From Flavobacterium sp. Root901 (lineage in GTDB: Bacteria > Bacteroidota > Bacteroidia > Flavobacteriales > Flavobacteriaceae): a stretch of DNA of 64,000 nucleotides. The notes beneath the pieces were generated by a model. That model was not told where the DNA came from and searched no databases. It worked only from the letters and a program-made list of their open reading frames with translations. Numbering within the stretch: position 1 is the first letter of the stretch; the number at the start of each line of letters is the position of its first letter. Positions 16,995-25,567 of this stretch are shown piece by piece. The position numbers and the translations under genes are program-made. The stretch is taken from the NCBI RefSeq assembly GCF_001429765.1, contig NZ_LMJB01000005.1, forward strand, positions 857,497 to 921,496, written 5' to 3'.

Positions 16995-17837
16995 TTAGTA
17001 ATTTTCTAATTTAAATTTATAGTTTAAAATAGTTTCGACTTTCTCACTTGAAATAATCTTTTTAATATTCGATTTTTCTGAACTGAATTTCGGCAGCGGT
17101 AAATTTAAATCAATCGCTTTTTGGCAATAATATGTCTCGCGGGCAGGATGAAACGGTGCGGCGGCGTTAAAAATTTCATTCCATTTTGATTGATTGATGA
17201 TTTCCAGAATTACATCTATACAATCATTTAGGTGAATTAGATTTACCGGAGCGTCGGGATTTTCGAGATTTTCTTTTCCGGAAAGATGTCTTGCAGGCTG
17301 ACGATCTTCGCCGATTAATCCGCCGAAACGGAGAATTGTAGTTTCGAAGTCTGGATTGTTTTGCAAAATCGCTTCAGCTAAAAGTAATTGTCTGCCGCTT
17401 TCGGTATCGGGATTCGGAATTGTTTCTTCAGTTATAAATTCGTTTTTATCTCCGTAAACAGAAGTCGAACTAACAAAAAGAACTTTTGAAACATTTGATT
17501 TTTCTATAAACGGAATCAGATTTTTAATTTTTTTTACGAATGTCATTTCTAGCAAAGTCGGGAAACTTTGGTTTCCTCGTAATTTCGGTGGAATATCAAT
17601 AATTAAAATATCGCTTTCTGCTAAAAAATCATTTATGCTTTCAGAGACACTTTCGCTTTCAAGTGCCCCTTCGACTTCGCTCAGGGTGACTAAAAATGGA
17701 TTTATTCCAAAATGTTTCAAAATTGAAAGTTTATCTTCTGAAGTTGTTGAGCCGTTTACCGAATTTCCTTTTGCAATTAAAGTTTTTGCCAAAGGTAATC
17801 CCAGCCAGCCGCAGCCCAATATGCTTATTTGTGTCAT
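16995..17837 (-). CDS. NAD(P)-binding epimerase/dehydratase-like protein (YeeZ type)
   Basis: A 280-residue Rossmann-fold protein of the extended SDR class. The nucleotide-binding loop is GCGWLG (residues 8-13), followed by DILIIDIPP, VLFVSSTSVYGD with the SDR Ser/Tyr region, and the LRFGGLIGEDRQPA substrate loop. Substrate is unknown. Residues about 50-67 (VTLSEVEGALESESVSE) look like an insertion: the DNA beneath the first part (17668-17690) is a copy of a dispersed intergenic repeat that has been kept in frame. The rest of the fold is intact, so the gene is probably functional. Confidence 0.82.
   Translation of the reverse strand: MTQISILGCGWLGLPLAKTLIAKGNSVNGSTTSEDKLSILKHFGINPFLVTLSEVEGALESESVSESINDFLAESDILIIDIPPKLRGNQSFPTLLEMTFVKKIKNLIPFIEKSNVSKVLFVSSTSVYGDKNEFITEETIPNPDTESGRQLLLAEAILQNNPDFETTILRFGGLIGEDRQPARHLSGKENLENPDAPVNLIHLNDCIDVILEIINQSKWNEIFNAAAPFHPARETYYCQKAIDLNLPLPKFSSEKSNIKKIISSEKVETILNYKFKLENY
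17668..17690. repeat. Dispersed repeat copy inside a coding sequence
   Basis: CCTTCGACTTCGCTCAGGGT plus GAC lies inside the epimerase-like gene and encodes VTLSEVEG on the minus strand. Matching intergenic copies are at 16926-16948 and 50895-50960. Confidence 0.75.
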
Positions 17838-17987
17838 TTTTTAAGGTTCAAAAGTTTTTTTTAAAGATGCAAAGATTTAGAGATCGAAGATGCAAAGGTC
17901 ATTTTAGTTTCTCTATTTGAAAAACTTAAGCGTCATTTATTGAAATAAAAGATACTTTGCGTCTTCGCGACTTTGCGAGATTTATAA
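17838..17987. repeat. Intergenic stretch with dispersed GCAAAG/CGCGACTTTGCG-type repeats
   Basis: The gap holds AAAGATGCAAAGATTTAGAG and ACTTTGCGTCTTCGCGACTT segments of the same flavour as those at 31480-31612, 36478-36600, 47690-47795 and 61224-61248. No gene is visible. Confidence 0.5.
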
Positions 17988-18437
17988 TTACAAAGCTAAA
18001 GTAAATCTAACTTTATCCTTTCCTTTTGCCCCAATTCTATTGTAGAATTTTATGGCTCTTTCATTAAATTGTGGTGTCTGCCATTGAATGTTGATACAAT
18101 TCTTTTCGGCAGCAATTTCTTTTAGTTTCTCAATGAGGACTTCTCCAATTCCGAAATTTCTGGCTTCTTCTTCCAAAAACAAACAATCCATGTACATAAA
18201 ATCGGCTGCATCCCAGGTTGAATAATCAAAAGTATAAGAAACATAGCCTGTGATTGTTTGATTTGCAGCAACAACTAAGCAGAATAGCTTTGGATTTTTG
18301 TTGAAAATGGCTTCTTTTAATTTTTTTTCTTTTCCTTCAGCAGAAAAAGCAGCTTTTTCGAATTCAGCATGTTTTTGGCACAAAACGACCAATTTAGGTA
18401 AATCATGTGGTTCGCAGTTTCGTATTAAATATTCCAT
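17988..18437 (-). CDS. GNAT-family N-acetyltransferase
   Basis: A 149-residue single-domain GNAT protein that would transfer an acetyl group from acetyl-CoA to an amine. Motif A, the CoA pyrophosphate loop, is EEARNFGIGEVLIEKL (about 92-107), and the C-terminal NERAIKFYNRIGAKG is typical of motif B. The substrate is not predictable. Its start overlaps the 3' end of the LysR gene by 13 bp, so the two are translationally linked; the regulator may control or respond to this enzyme. Confidence 0.87.
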   Translation of the reverse strand: MEYLIRNCEPHDLPKLVVLCQKHAEFEKAAFSAEGKEKKLKEAIFNKNPKLFCLVVAANQTITGYVSYTFDYSTWDAADFMYMDCLFLEEEARNFGIGEVLIEKLKEIAAEKNCINIQWQTPQFNERAIKFYNRIGAKGKDKVRFTLAL

Positions 18438-19324
18438 TGCATGTTAATTTCGTTTTGCAAAAAGGTAATAAAATGATGAAAATAATTTGGATATTCCTGA
18501 TTCTCCCGAATCGCGATAAAGTGTTTTATTTTTACACCGTTTTTGCCAATTTTTACCGCTTTAATCGGATTATTTTTTAAATGTGGCAGCAAAGCCCATT
18601 TTGCCATCGACATAACGCCCATATCGGCTTTTACCATTTCGAGAGAAGCTTCGGTCAAAGGCATTGGTGTTATTTTTTTCGGGGTTACTTTGGCCGGAGC
18701 CAGAAAAAACTGATGCACTGTAACCGTTTCCATTGGGAGTGAATGAATCAGTAAATGTTCGTTGCTAAAATCCTCTGCGGTTACGTATTTTTTATTGGCC
18801 CACGCATGGTTTTCAGAAACGGCCATTACAACTTCGTCCTGAAAGAGTTCCATGTATTTGATATTGTTATCCTTTAGCTGATCGGTAACAATACCAACGT
18901 CAATTACATTTTCTAATAATTTTTGTAAAGGAATATGAGTTGCCTCGGCTACAATTTTTAATTCGACGTTTGGATACAAAAGATGAAATTGCTTTAAAAC
19001 CGAGGGCAGCCAGCGATAACTTGAGAAACATTCTGTACTAATCCTGATTTCGCCATGTTCGCCAAATACCATTTGTTTGATTTGAGATTGGGTTTCTGAG
19101 AGTTTATCCAGAATTTCGCTCGCAGTTTCATAGATTTTTTCTCCGGCTTTTGTGAGGATCAGTTTTTTGTTCATTCTTAAAAAAATGGCCGTTCCCAATT
19201 GATATTCAGCTTCTTTAAGCTGATGACTTAAAGCCGATTGTGTCAAATGAAGTTTGTCGATTGCTTTGGTAATGCTTCCTTCTTCGACAATTGCTTTTAT
19301 CAATTTTAAGTGGCGTATTTCCAT
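18425..19324 (-). CDS. LysR-family transcriptional regulator
   Basis: A 299-residue LysR-type regulator: winged helix-turn-helix at about 1-60 (SITKAIDKLHLTQSALSHQLKEAE) and a two-lobed effector-binding domain from about 88 to the end. It is divergent from the rhodanese gene (131 bp between the two likely start codons) and overlaps the downstream GNAT gene. LysR regulators usually act on their divergent neighbour, so control of the rhodanese gene is a reasonable inference; the ligand is unknown. Confidence 0.92.
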   Translation of the reverse strand: MEIRHLKLIKAIVEEGSITKAIDKLHLTQSALSHQLKEAEYQLGTAIFLRMNKKLILTKAGEKIYETASEILDKLSETQSQIKQMVFGEHGEIRISTECFSSYRWLPSVLKQFHLLYPNVELKIVAEATHIPLQKLLENVIDVGIVTDQLKDNNIKYMELFQDEVVMAVSENHAWANKKYVTAEDFSNEHLLIHSLPMETVTVHQFFLAPAKVTPKKITPMPLTEASLEMVKADMGVMSMAKWALLPHLKNNPIKAVKIGKNGVKIKHFIAIRENQEYPNYFHHFITFLQNEINMQWNI

Positions 19325-19456
19325 TTTTTAGATTTTATATACAAAGGAACAAAATTTTAGACTTGCTTTTGCATGAAAAAAAGTAATGCCGTTCATGAAT
19401 TCTTTTCGTTTTTATGGCATTCCATGTTCTGCTACTTTTGGAAAAAAAATAAAATT

Positions 19457-19852
19457 ATGGAAGATCAAATTAAATTTTATGCGCATAAACTGGCATTTGA
19501 AATGGATCCGTCTGATTTGTTCGATGCTTTAAACAATGGTGAAAAAGTAATGGCGCTTGATGCGAGAAAAGCTTTTGGATTTGAAGCCGAACATATTCCT
19601 GGAGCAATTAATATTCCGCATCGCGAAATGACCGAAGACACTACAAAACATTTAGACAAAGATATTTTGTATGTAACGTATTGCGACGGAATTGGCTGTA
19701 ACGCTTCGACTAAAGGTGCTTTGAATATGACTAAATTAGGATTTAAAGTGAAAGAATTAATTGGCGGAATAGAGTGGTGGAAGTTCGACGGATATTCGAC
19801 TGAAGGCTCAAAAGGAAATAAAACAGGTTTAAAAATCGAATGTGCCTGCTAA
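19457..19852 (+). CDS. Rhodanese-like domain protein
   Basis: A single rhodanese domain, a sulfur-carrier or sulfurtransferase fold. With the start at 19457 (MEDQIKFYAHK) the product is 131 residues. An ATG 84 bp upstream is also in frame but would add a poorly conserved Phe/Trp-rich tail. The active-site loop is YCDGIGCNAS, with Cys76 in the catalytic position and a second Cys81; EHIPGAINIPH before it and ELIGGIEWW after it are family hallmarks. It is divergent from a LysR gene, its probable regulator, and is closed by a strong terminator at 19857-19890. Confidence 0.85.
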   Translation: MEDQIKFYAHKLAFEMDPSDLFDALNNGEKVMALDARKAFGFEAEHIPGAINIPHREMTEDTTKHLDKDILYVTYCDGIGCNASTKGALNMTKLGFKVKELIGGIEWWKFDGYSTEGSKGNKTGLKIECAC

Positions 19853-19856
19853 AAAC

Positions 19857-19892
19857 AAAAAGCAGACTTTGATTAAAGTCTGCTTTTTTATT
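19857..19892. terminator. Terminator between rhodanese and SRPBCC genes
   Basis: AGCAGACTTT (19861-19870) and AAAGTCTGCT (19875-19884) form a perfect stem with a 4-base loop, preceded by A and followed by T runs, so it can work for both convergent transcripts. Confidence 0.88.
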
Positions 19893-19893
19893 T

Positions 19894-20313
19894 TTAAGAT
19901 TCTACTAAAGCCTTGAGAGCTTGTAAAATTGGATTTTCTTCTCCCTGAGGTTTTTCCTGAACCGCGCCCGGACGATTGTCTTCCTGAATTATTTCGAGTT
20001 TTGTTTTTTGATTTTCTTCGGACAAAATATAACTCATTATGAAATAATTCTCCGGTTTGTCTTCTAATTCTGGTCTTGGAAAAAACAATGAATATTTAAT
20101 TTTCTGATTCGGAATAACTTCAAGTACAGTTCCCCATTGTTCAAAAACCTGACCTTCCCATTCATTTCTAAATCTAATTTCATTTCCTGCTTTCCAGTCG
20201 GTAATTAAATCACTTCCGTATTGCCATTGTTTTACAAGAGCAGGTTTTGTTAATGCATTCCAGACATTTTCTGTTGAGGCATTTAAAAGAATTGTAGAAA
20301 TGTTAATAGCCAT
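19894..20313 (-). CDS. SRPBCC (AHSA1-like) domain protein
   Basis: A 139-residue START/Bet v1-like protein of the AHSA1 type: ISTILLNASTENVWNALTKPALVKQW at the N-terminus, WEGQVFEQWGTVLEVIPNQKIKYSLFF in the middle and a C-terminal helix. These folds bind hydrophobic ligands or act as co-chaperones; the role here is unknown. It is the last gene of a closely spaced minus-strand run (24977 to 19894) and follows the M28 peptidase gene by 22 bp. Confidence 0.85.
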   Translation of the reverse strand: MAINISTILLNASTENVWNALTKPALVKQWQYGSDLITDWKAGNEIRFRNEWEGQVFEQWGTVLEVIPNQKIKYSLFFPRPELEDKPENYFIMSYILSEENQKTKLEIIQEDNRPGAVQEKPQGEENPILQALKALVES

Positions 20314-20335
20314 AAGATTAAATTTAAATTATGCT

Positions 20336-22729
20336 TTACTCAGGTTTTACAACAGGTATTAAACTGTCTTTTATTACAATTGTACTGTCTTTTAACGGAG
20401 CAGGAACAATAGGCGGATTTACCGGAGCAGTATATCTCTTTATTTTTTGCTGAATCATTACGGCATCATTTAAAACAAATGGTGTTGGCATCATCCAGTC
20501 GTTTCTCGGATTTACTTTTAATAACGGATTTGTCATTAAATCGAATGAACTTTCAATTAAATCCATATCAAAAATAGACGATTTATGAATGTAGAAATCC
20601 ATAACAAGCGGTTCGTTACCAACAACATAATAGCACAAAACGCGCATTCCTTCTCTTTCGAAACGATTTGTTTTTTCGCCGGAAGCAGAAACTCCGTTTG
20701 CTTTAAAATTGTAAAAAGTCATTTTTGGATTGGCATAAATATCGTAACGATTAACTTTTCTATTTGGAGTTATTTTGATTTTTATATATCTGTTATTGCC
20801 TACAACACTGTCTTTTAGGAAAGAAATAGTGGGTTTTGGGACATCAACTACAGGAGCAGTTGAGCTGTATGTAAAAACAGAATTGTATTTGCTCGCAATA
20901 GGAAGACTATTTAAGCCAACCACTTTTTGACTTTTTTGGCCTAAATACGTTTTGGTCCAGTCATCAAGATTTAAATCGTAAGTTGCCCAGACCGCTGAGT
21001 TTGTATTGGCGTTATAAATGTAAAGCAAACTGTTTGATTTTGCTTTTCCGTATTCGTAATTAGAATGATATCCGGCGTAGATAAAAAAGCCAATCGATGC
21101 TGCGAAGAAAACCATAATCCACGCACCTTTTTTAGCAAAAGTGTTAAATATTGGCAATAACAATCCAAAAAGAAGGACAGTTAAAATGGCACTTCCAAAA
21201 AGTATTTTTAATCCTAAACCAACCGGAAACATAACAATAAACGGTGCAATAATAGCTAAAGCCGGAATACTGAAAATTAAATTTACGCCTAAACTGTAAT
21301 GCTGCGTAAAAACAAAGATTCCAAACAAAAAGATTCCAAAATAAACAGGAATAATTAAAAATCCTGCTCCGGTCAGACTATTGGCCAAAAATCCATTTAT
21401 AATAATCCAAAGCAGCAAAGGCGCCACAAAATGGTTCATCGTTATTTTGGCATCAGAAAAATGATGGTAAAAAGCAAAACAAATGGCAATGCTCAAAGTT
21501 ACAAAGGCGCCAATGTAAGCATGACCATTATAAGTAAATCCGTTTAAAAGATCAGAATACTGCGGATAGATTTCTAATATAATTTTCCAGCCTAAGAAAG
21601 TAACTAAACCGGCTATAATAACAGATCCTAAGAGCGGAACAAATCCTTTAAATATTTCTCGTAAAGAAATCATTCTTTTGGCTTTGCCAATAAACATAAA
21701 AAGGATTAACAGGCCAAAAGCAATTAAAGTCATTGGCATTACCCAGGAAAAAGGATAACTGATAAAAGAAAAAGGAGCACTGAAGTAAACATAATCTTCT
21801 GTAGAAGAAGTTTGATTTAAATCGGTATTGGCAAAATATCGTAACAAAGGCATCAGGTAAGAACCCTGATGCGCAAGAGTCATTTTGTTTAAGTGCTGAA
21901 CATCGTCCTGCTGTGTGTGATAATTGTAATGCCCGTCTATAAAAGCGAAATTTAGTCCCTGAATATTTCCCTGTTCCCTAAAAACAGTTAAGTCGGTATC
22001 GTTTGGGAGCATTTTATAAATGCTGTACATTAAAGAGTTTGATACCGGATAAGAGGGTTTTGCTTTTGTAAATTCCTGTACAAGACCCTGATTTCCTTTA
22101 TTGGTTTCCATCAGCATGTAACTCGGTCCTGAAGTTCCCCTTGCTTCAAAGTTTAAAACCAGGCCGACATCTTTTGCCCAGGGATGTTTGTTTACAAAAA
22201 GTGCCGCACCATTTAATCCTAATTCTTCAGCATCAGAAAATAGGATAATGATATCATTTTTCTGCGGTTCTTTTGCATATAAAAATGCTCTGATTCCTTC
22301 AAGTATCGTGGCAACCCCAGATGCATCGTCGCTTGCACCTTTGGAAAAAGAATGCGGTGCACTGTCATAATGAGAAAGTAATAAAAGTGCTTTTGAGCTG
22401 TTGGTTCCTTTAATTCGGGCAAGAATATTTTTAGATTTTACTAAAAGTCCTTTATCATTAAGAGTAAAACCTTCCTGTACGCTGGTTTCCAATCCAATTC
22501 TGTTAAGTTCCAGTTTTAGATAATTAGCCACTAATTCATGATTAGTAGAACCCACATAATGTGGTTTCTGTGCAATAATTTCAACTTGGTTTAAAGCCCG
22601 TTCAGTAGAAAAATCAGCAAGTGCTTCATCATTTTTAGAAATATACTGCGGCATCATTGTGGCATAAATGATACCTAAAATGGCTAGAATTAAGACTATT
22701 GCCAGAATCGATGTGGGGTTTTTTCTCAT
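20336..22729 (-). CDS. Membrane-bound M28-family zinc peptidase
   Basis: A 797-residue membrane aminopeptidase-like protein. A signal anchor (about 8-25) is followed by an M28 domain with the two-zinc site: His120 in LLSHYDS, Asp134 in GASDDASG, Glu168-Glu169 in SDAEELG, Glu195 in NFEARG and a final His in DGHYNYHTQQDD. From about residue 335 there are about eight hydrophobic segments, then a C-terminal soluble domain (about 580-797) ending in a proline-rich tail. The layout resembles Fxna-like multi-pass M28 peptidases. The gene is 9 bp downstream of the zinc-ribbon gene. Confidence 0.9.
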   Translation of the reverse strand: MRKNPTSILAIVLILAILGIIYATMMPQYISKNDEALADFSTERALNQVEIIAQKPHYVGSTNHELVANYLKLELNRIGLETSVQEGFTLNDKGLLVKSKNILARIKGTNSSKALLLLSHYDSAPHSFSKGASDDASGVATILEGIRAFLYAKEPQKNDIIILFSDAEELGLNGAALFVNKHPWAKDVGLVLNFEARGTSGPSYMLMETNKGNQGLVQEFTKAKPSYPVSNSLMYSIYKMLPNDTDLTVFREQGNIQGLNFAFIDGHYNYHTQQDDVQHLNKMTLAHQGSYLMPLLRYFANTDLNQTSSTEDYVYFSAPFSFISYPFSWVMPMTLIAFGLLILFMFIGKAKRMISLREIFKGFVPLLGSVIIAGLVTFLGWKIILEIYPQYSDLLNGFTYNGHAYIGAFVTLSIAICFAFYHHFSDAKITMNHFVAPLLLWIIINGFLANSLTGAGFLIIPVYFGIFLFGIFVFTQHYSLGVNLIFSIPALAIIAPFIVMFPVGLGLKILFGSAILTVLLFGLLLPIFNTFAKKGAWIMVFFAASIGFFIYAGYHSNYEYGKAKSNSLLYIYNANTNSAVWATYDLNLDDWTKTYLGQKSQKVVGLNSLPIASKYNSVFTYSSTAPVVDVPKPTISFLKDSVVGNNRYIKIKITPNRKVNRYDIYANPKMTFYNFKANGVSASGEKTNRFEREGMRVLCYYVVGNEPLVMDFYIHKSSIFDMDLIESSFDLMTNPLLKVNPRNDWMMPTPFVLNDAVMIQQKIKRYTAPVNPPIVPAPLKDSTIVIKDSLIPVVKPE

Positions 22730-22738
22730 GATGAATAA

Positions 22739-23086
22739 CTAAATTTCTTTTTTAACAAGCATATAATAATCATTGTCCAAAGATCTGTATCCCTGGTCAT
22801 ACAGAAAATAGTAGGTATTTCCTGTTTTGGTTTGCAAGATATTAGTAAAGAAATCAAAATCAAAACCTTTATTAATCATTTTCTCCCTTGTTGCTTTTGA
22901 TTTTCCATCAACATTTAGCTCTGACAAAATACGGTAATTTTTTCGTAATTTGTTGTTTACATTTCGCATGAAATTGTTGCTGTCTTTATTTATTTTATTG
23001 TTGTAGGCATTTCGACAATTGTCTGAACAAAACTTTTTATCTTCCCGGCCCACAAGTTTCTCCGAGCATTCAAGACATGTTCTCAT
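22739..23086 (-). CDS. Small zinc-ribbon protein of unknown function
   Basis: A 115-residue protein with an N-terminal treble-clef-like cysteine set: Cys4 and Cys7 (CLEC), Cys20 and Cys24 (FCSDNCRNAYNN), as in DUF2116-type zinc ribbons. The remaining basic region (KINKDSN, NVNNKLRKNYRILSEL) and a globular C-terminus ending in YYMLVKKEI have no name I know. Nucleic-acid or protein contact is plausible because of the ribbon and the basic stretch. It sits between the small PH-like gene (34 bp upstream) and the M28 peptidase (9 bp downstream), in one likely operon. Confidence 0.75.
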   Translation of the reverse strand: MRTCLECSEKLVGREDKKFCSDNCRNAYNNKINKDSNNFMRNVNNKLRKNYRILSELNVDGKSKATREKMINKGFDFDFFTNILQTKTGNTYYFLYDQGYRSLDNDYYMLVKKEI

Positions 23087-23120
23087 TATTTTATTTTTAA
23101 TTTATTCAAAATAGGCTTTC

Positions 23121-23423
23121 TTAATTTTGTTTTTTGAGAATAAGTTGATTAACCTCATAGATTAAAATTTCTACTTTTTCAATATTGTAATCCGCTAACA
23201 TAATATCTTTGAATCCATTTTTTAGCTTAATTCTAAGTTTATTAGATTTCGCAGGGACAATTAAACCAAATGTGACTTGGATTATTTTATTTAAAAAAGA
23301 TAAATTCCGAATTAATTCCAAACTAAGAATTTTTTCAATTTCAAATGTTTCACTGTTGTTAATCACTAAATAATTGTTTTTAACATAGATTTCAGTTAAT
23401 GGCTTTTTTGTGTTTTCTGTCAT
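23121..23423 (-). CDS. Hypothetical 100-residue protein, possibly PH-like
   Basis: No family recognised. The protein is 100 residues, begins TENTKKPLTEIYVKNNYLVI and shows alternating strands (EIYVKNNYLVINNSETFEI, KIIQVTFGLIVPAKSNKLRI, KDIMLADYNIEKVEILI) and a final amphipathic helix, the outline of a small PH- or DUF-type beta sandwich. It has no signal peptide. It lies 30 bp after the nitrilase-fusion gene and 34 bp before the zinc-ribbon gene on the same strand, which supports a real, co-transcribed gene. Confidence 0.6.
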   Translation of the reverse strand: MTENTKKPLTEIYVKNNYLVINNSETFEIEKILSLELIRNLSFLNKIIQVTFGLIVPAKSNKLRIKLKNGFKDIMLADYNIEKVEILIYEVNQLILKKQN

Positions 23424-23453
23424 TAATAATAAATTGTGAAATAGTTTTTATTA

Positions 23454-24977
23454 TTACATTTTTTTTATTTGATACAAATCAGTTCTTCTGTCTTTTAAAA
23501 TTCGGACACTTCCGTGTTCATGAAGATTTTTTAATAAGTTTAAATCAACATCGACAATAAGCGTCATTTCGGTATTTGGCGTTGCTTCTGCCTTAATCCC
23601 GTTACTCGGAAAAGCAAAATCTGAAGGTGTAAAAACCGAAGCCTGTGCATATTGGATATCCATATTATTTACTTTTGGGAGATTTCCAACGCAGCCGGCA
23701 ATAGCCACATAACATTCATTTTCTATCGCACGCGCCTGCGAGCAGTGTTTTACACGGGTATAAGCATTTTGCGTATCCGTTAAAAAAGGAACAAAAAGAA
23801 TGTTCATTCCTTCATCTGCCAGTAATCTGGAAAGTTCAGGGAATTCGACATCATAACAAATTAAAATTCCAATTTTACCGCAGTCTGTGTCGTAAGTTTT
23901 AAACTCAGATCCGCCTTTCATTCCCCAATGATGTACTTCGTTTGGCGTAATATGGATCTTATAATACATTTCAGAAGTTCCGTCTCTTTTGCATAAAAAT
24001 CCAACATTGTACAAAACACCATTTTCGAGATGCGGCATACTTCCTGTTATGATATTGATATTGTATGAAATGGCAAATTCCTGAAAACGCTTTCTAATTG
24101 GTTCTGAATGTCGTGCAAGTTCACGAATTGCTTCGGCTTCTGATAAATGATTAAAATCGGCCATTAACGGTGCGGTAAAAAGTTCCGGAAACAGTGCAAA
24201 ATCACTTCCGTAACCAGAAACGACATCAATAAAAAATTCTGCCTGCTCAAAAAGGGCTTCAACATTATTAAGCTGACGCATCTGCCATTGAATCAATCCC
24301 AAACGAATAATACTCTTTTCAGAATTAATCAATTTTGGACTTTCATCATAATAAACATTATTCCATTCCAGCAAAACTGCAAATTCTTTAGATTCTTCGT
24401 CTCCTTCCAAATAATTTTTGATGATGCGGAGTACGTGAAAATCATTGCTCAGCTGAAAAGAAAGAACCGGATCATGAAGTTCTTTGTCTTTTACTTTTTC
24501 AATATAAGTTCTTGGCGAAAACTTTTTAGCATATTGATTGTAATTGGGAATCCTGCCTGCAAAGACAATCGCTTTTAAATTCAGCTGTTCACAAAGTTCT
24601 TTTCGGGCATCATAAAGGCGTCGGCCCAAACGCAGACCGCGATAATTCGGATGAATGAAAACATCAATTCCGTATAAAATTTCCCCATCTGGATTATGAG
24701 TTGAAAAAGAATAATCACCAACAATTTGTCTGTAATTGTGTCTTTTATCAACAAGTTTTTCATCAACAATTAGTGATAACGCTGAGCCTACCACAACGCC
24801 GTCAACCAAAATTACCAGTTGTCCTTCCGGAAATATAGAGAGTAATTTTTTTATATCATTTGATCTCCAATAGGAGTTGGCCATTTCAGGATACGATTCT
24901 ACCATTGAATTTTTCAATTGTTTGTAATCTTCAAATGCAAGGTTTCGTAACTCTACTTTTTTAATTTCTGTCTGCAT
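23454..24977 (-). CDS. GNAT acetyltransferase fused to a carbon-nitrogen hydrolase
   Basis: A 507-residue two-domain enzyme. The N-terminal GNAT domain (about 1-165) has the acetyl-CoA loop YRGLRLGRRLYDARKEL (112-128). The C-terminal nitrilase/amidase domain (about 222-500) carries the Glu-Lys-Cys triad as Glu265 (LFPELF), Lys340 (MYYKIH) and Cys374 (LICYDVEFPE). This fusion is known in several bacterial groups; the joint substrate is not known, though an amide made or trimmed by the same protein is a natural guess. It is the first gene of a five-gene minus-strand run ending with the SRPBCC gene. Confidence 0.9.
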   Translation of the reverse strand: MQTEIKKVELRNLAFEDYKQLKNSMVESYPEMANSYWRSNDIKKLLSIFPEGQLVILVDGVVVGSALSLIVDEKLVDKRHNYRQIVGDYSFSTHNPDGEILYGIDVFIHPNYRGLRLGRRLYDARKELCEQLNLKAIVFAGRIPNYNQYAKKFSPRTYIEKVKDKELHDPVLSFQLSNDFHVLRIIKNYLEGDEESKEFAVLLEWNNVYYDESPKLINSEKSIIRLGLIQWQMRQLNNVEALFEQAEFFIDVVSGYGSDFALFPELFTAPLMADFNHLSEAEAIRELARHSEPIRKRFQEFAISYNINIITGSMPHLENGVLYNVGFLCKRDGTSEMYYKIHITPNEVHHWGMKGGSEFKTYDTDCGKIGILICYDVEFPELSRLLADEGMNILFVPFLTDTQNAYTRVKHCSQARAIENECYVAIAGCVGNLPKVNNMDIQYAQASVFTPSDFAFPSNGIKAEATPNTEMTLIVDVDLNLLKNLHEHGSVRILKDRRTDLYQIKKM

Positions 24978-25153
24978 ATATTGTACGATTTATCTCAAAT
25001 GTACCAAAAATAATTTCCATTTACAAACGCTTACAAATATTTACAACCGAAAGTAAATAGTTTGTAACCGATTAAGTTACCAATGCCGGCGCACCTTTGC
25101 ATTGTTGAAATTAATCAGCAATTTTTTATATGAACATTTAAATAGTATACGCC

Positions 25154-25486
25154 ATGAATGCAATGAAAAACAGAGTACAACTAATTGGTAACGTAGGAAA
25201 CGATCCGGAAATTAAAACATTGGAAAATGGTAAAAAACTGGCCCATTTAACCATTGCAACAAAAGAAATTTACAGAAATGACAAAGGCGAAAAAGTAGAA
25301 CAAACAGAATGGCACCGAATAACAGCCTGGGGCAAAACAGCTGAAATAATCGAAAAGTTTGTAGTAAAGGGAAAAGAAGTGGCCGTTGACGGAAAGTTAA
25401 CCCACAGAAGCTACGATAGCAAAAACGGAGAAAAGAGATATATTACTGAAGTTGTTGTAAACGAGATTTTATTGCTTAGCAAATAA
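25154..25486 (+). CDS. ssb: Short single-stranded DNA-binding protein
   Basis: An OB-fold SSB of 110 residues; an alternative start at the fourth codon (MKNRVQLIGNVG) is equally good. KNRVQLIGNVGNDPEI, EQTEWHRITAWGKTAEI and the VDGKLTHRSYDSKNGEKRY stretch are the family's DNA-binding core. Unlike replicative SSB it ends right after the OB fold (ILLLSK) and lacks the disordered linker and acidic DDDxPF tip that recruits partner proteins. It is therefore probably a secondary SSB paralogue. It is a single gene with a strong terminator. Confidence 0.9.
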   Translation: MNAMKNRVQLIGNVGNDPEIKTLENGKKLAHLTIATKEIYRNDKGEKVEQTEWHRITAWGKTAEIIEKFVVKGKEVAVDGKLTHRSYDSKNGEKRYITEVVVNEILLLSK

Positions 25487-25502
25487 TTATTGATTAATAA
25501 TA

Positions 25503-25542
25503 CCAAACCCGACAGGTTTTTAAAATCTGTCGGGTTTATTTT
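25503..25542. terminator. Terminator after ssb
   Basis: AAACCCGACAG (25505-25515) and CTGTCGGGTTT (25527-25537) make a perfect 11-bp stem with flanking T-rich sequence; it can also serve the convergent DUF2461 gene. Confidence 0.85.
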
Positions 25543-25567
25543 TGCAATAAATTATAATTCTAAAAAT

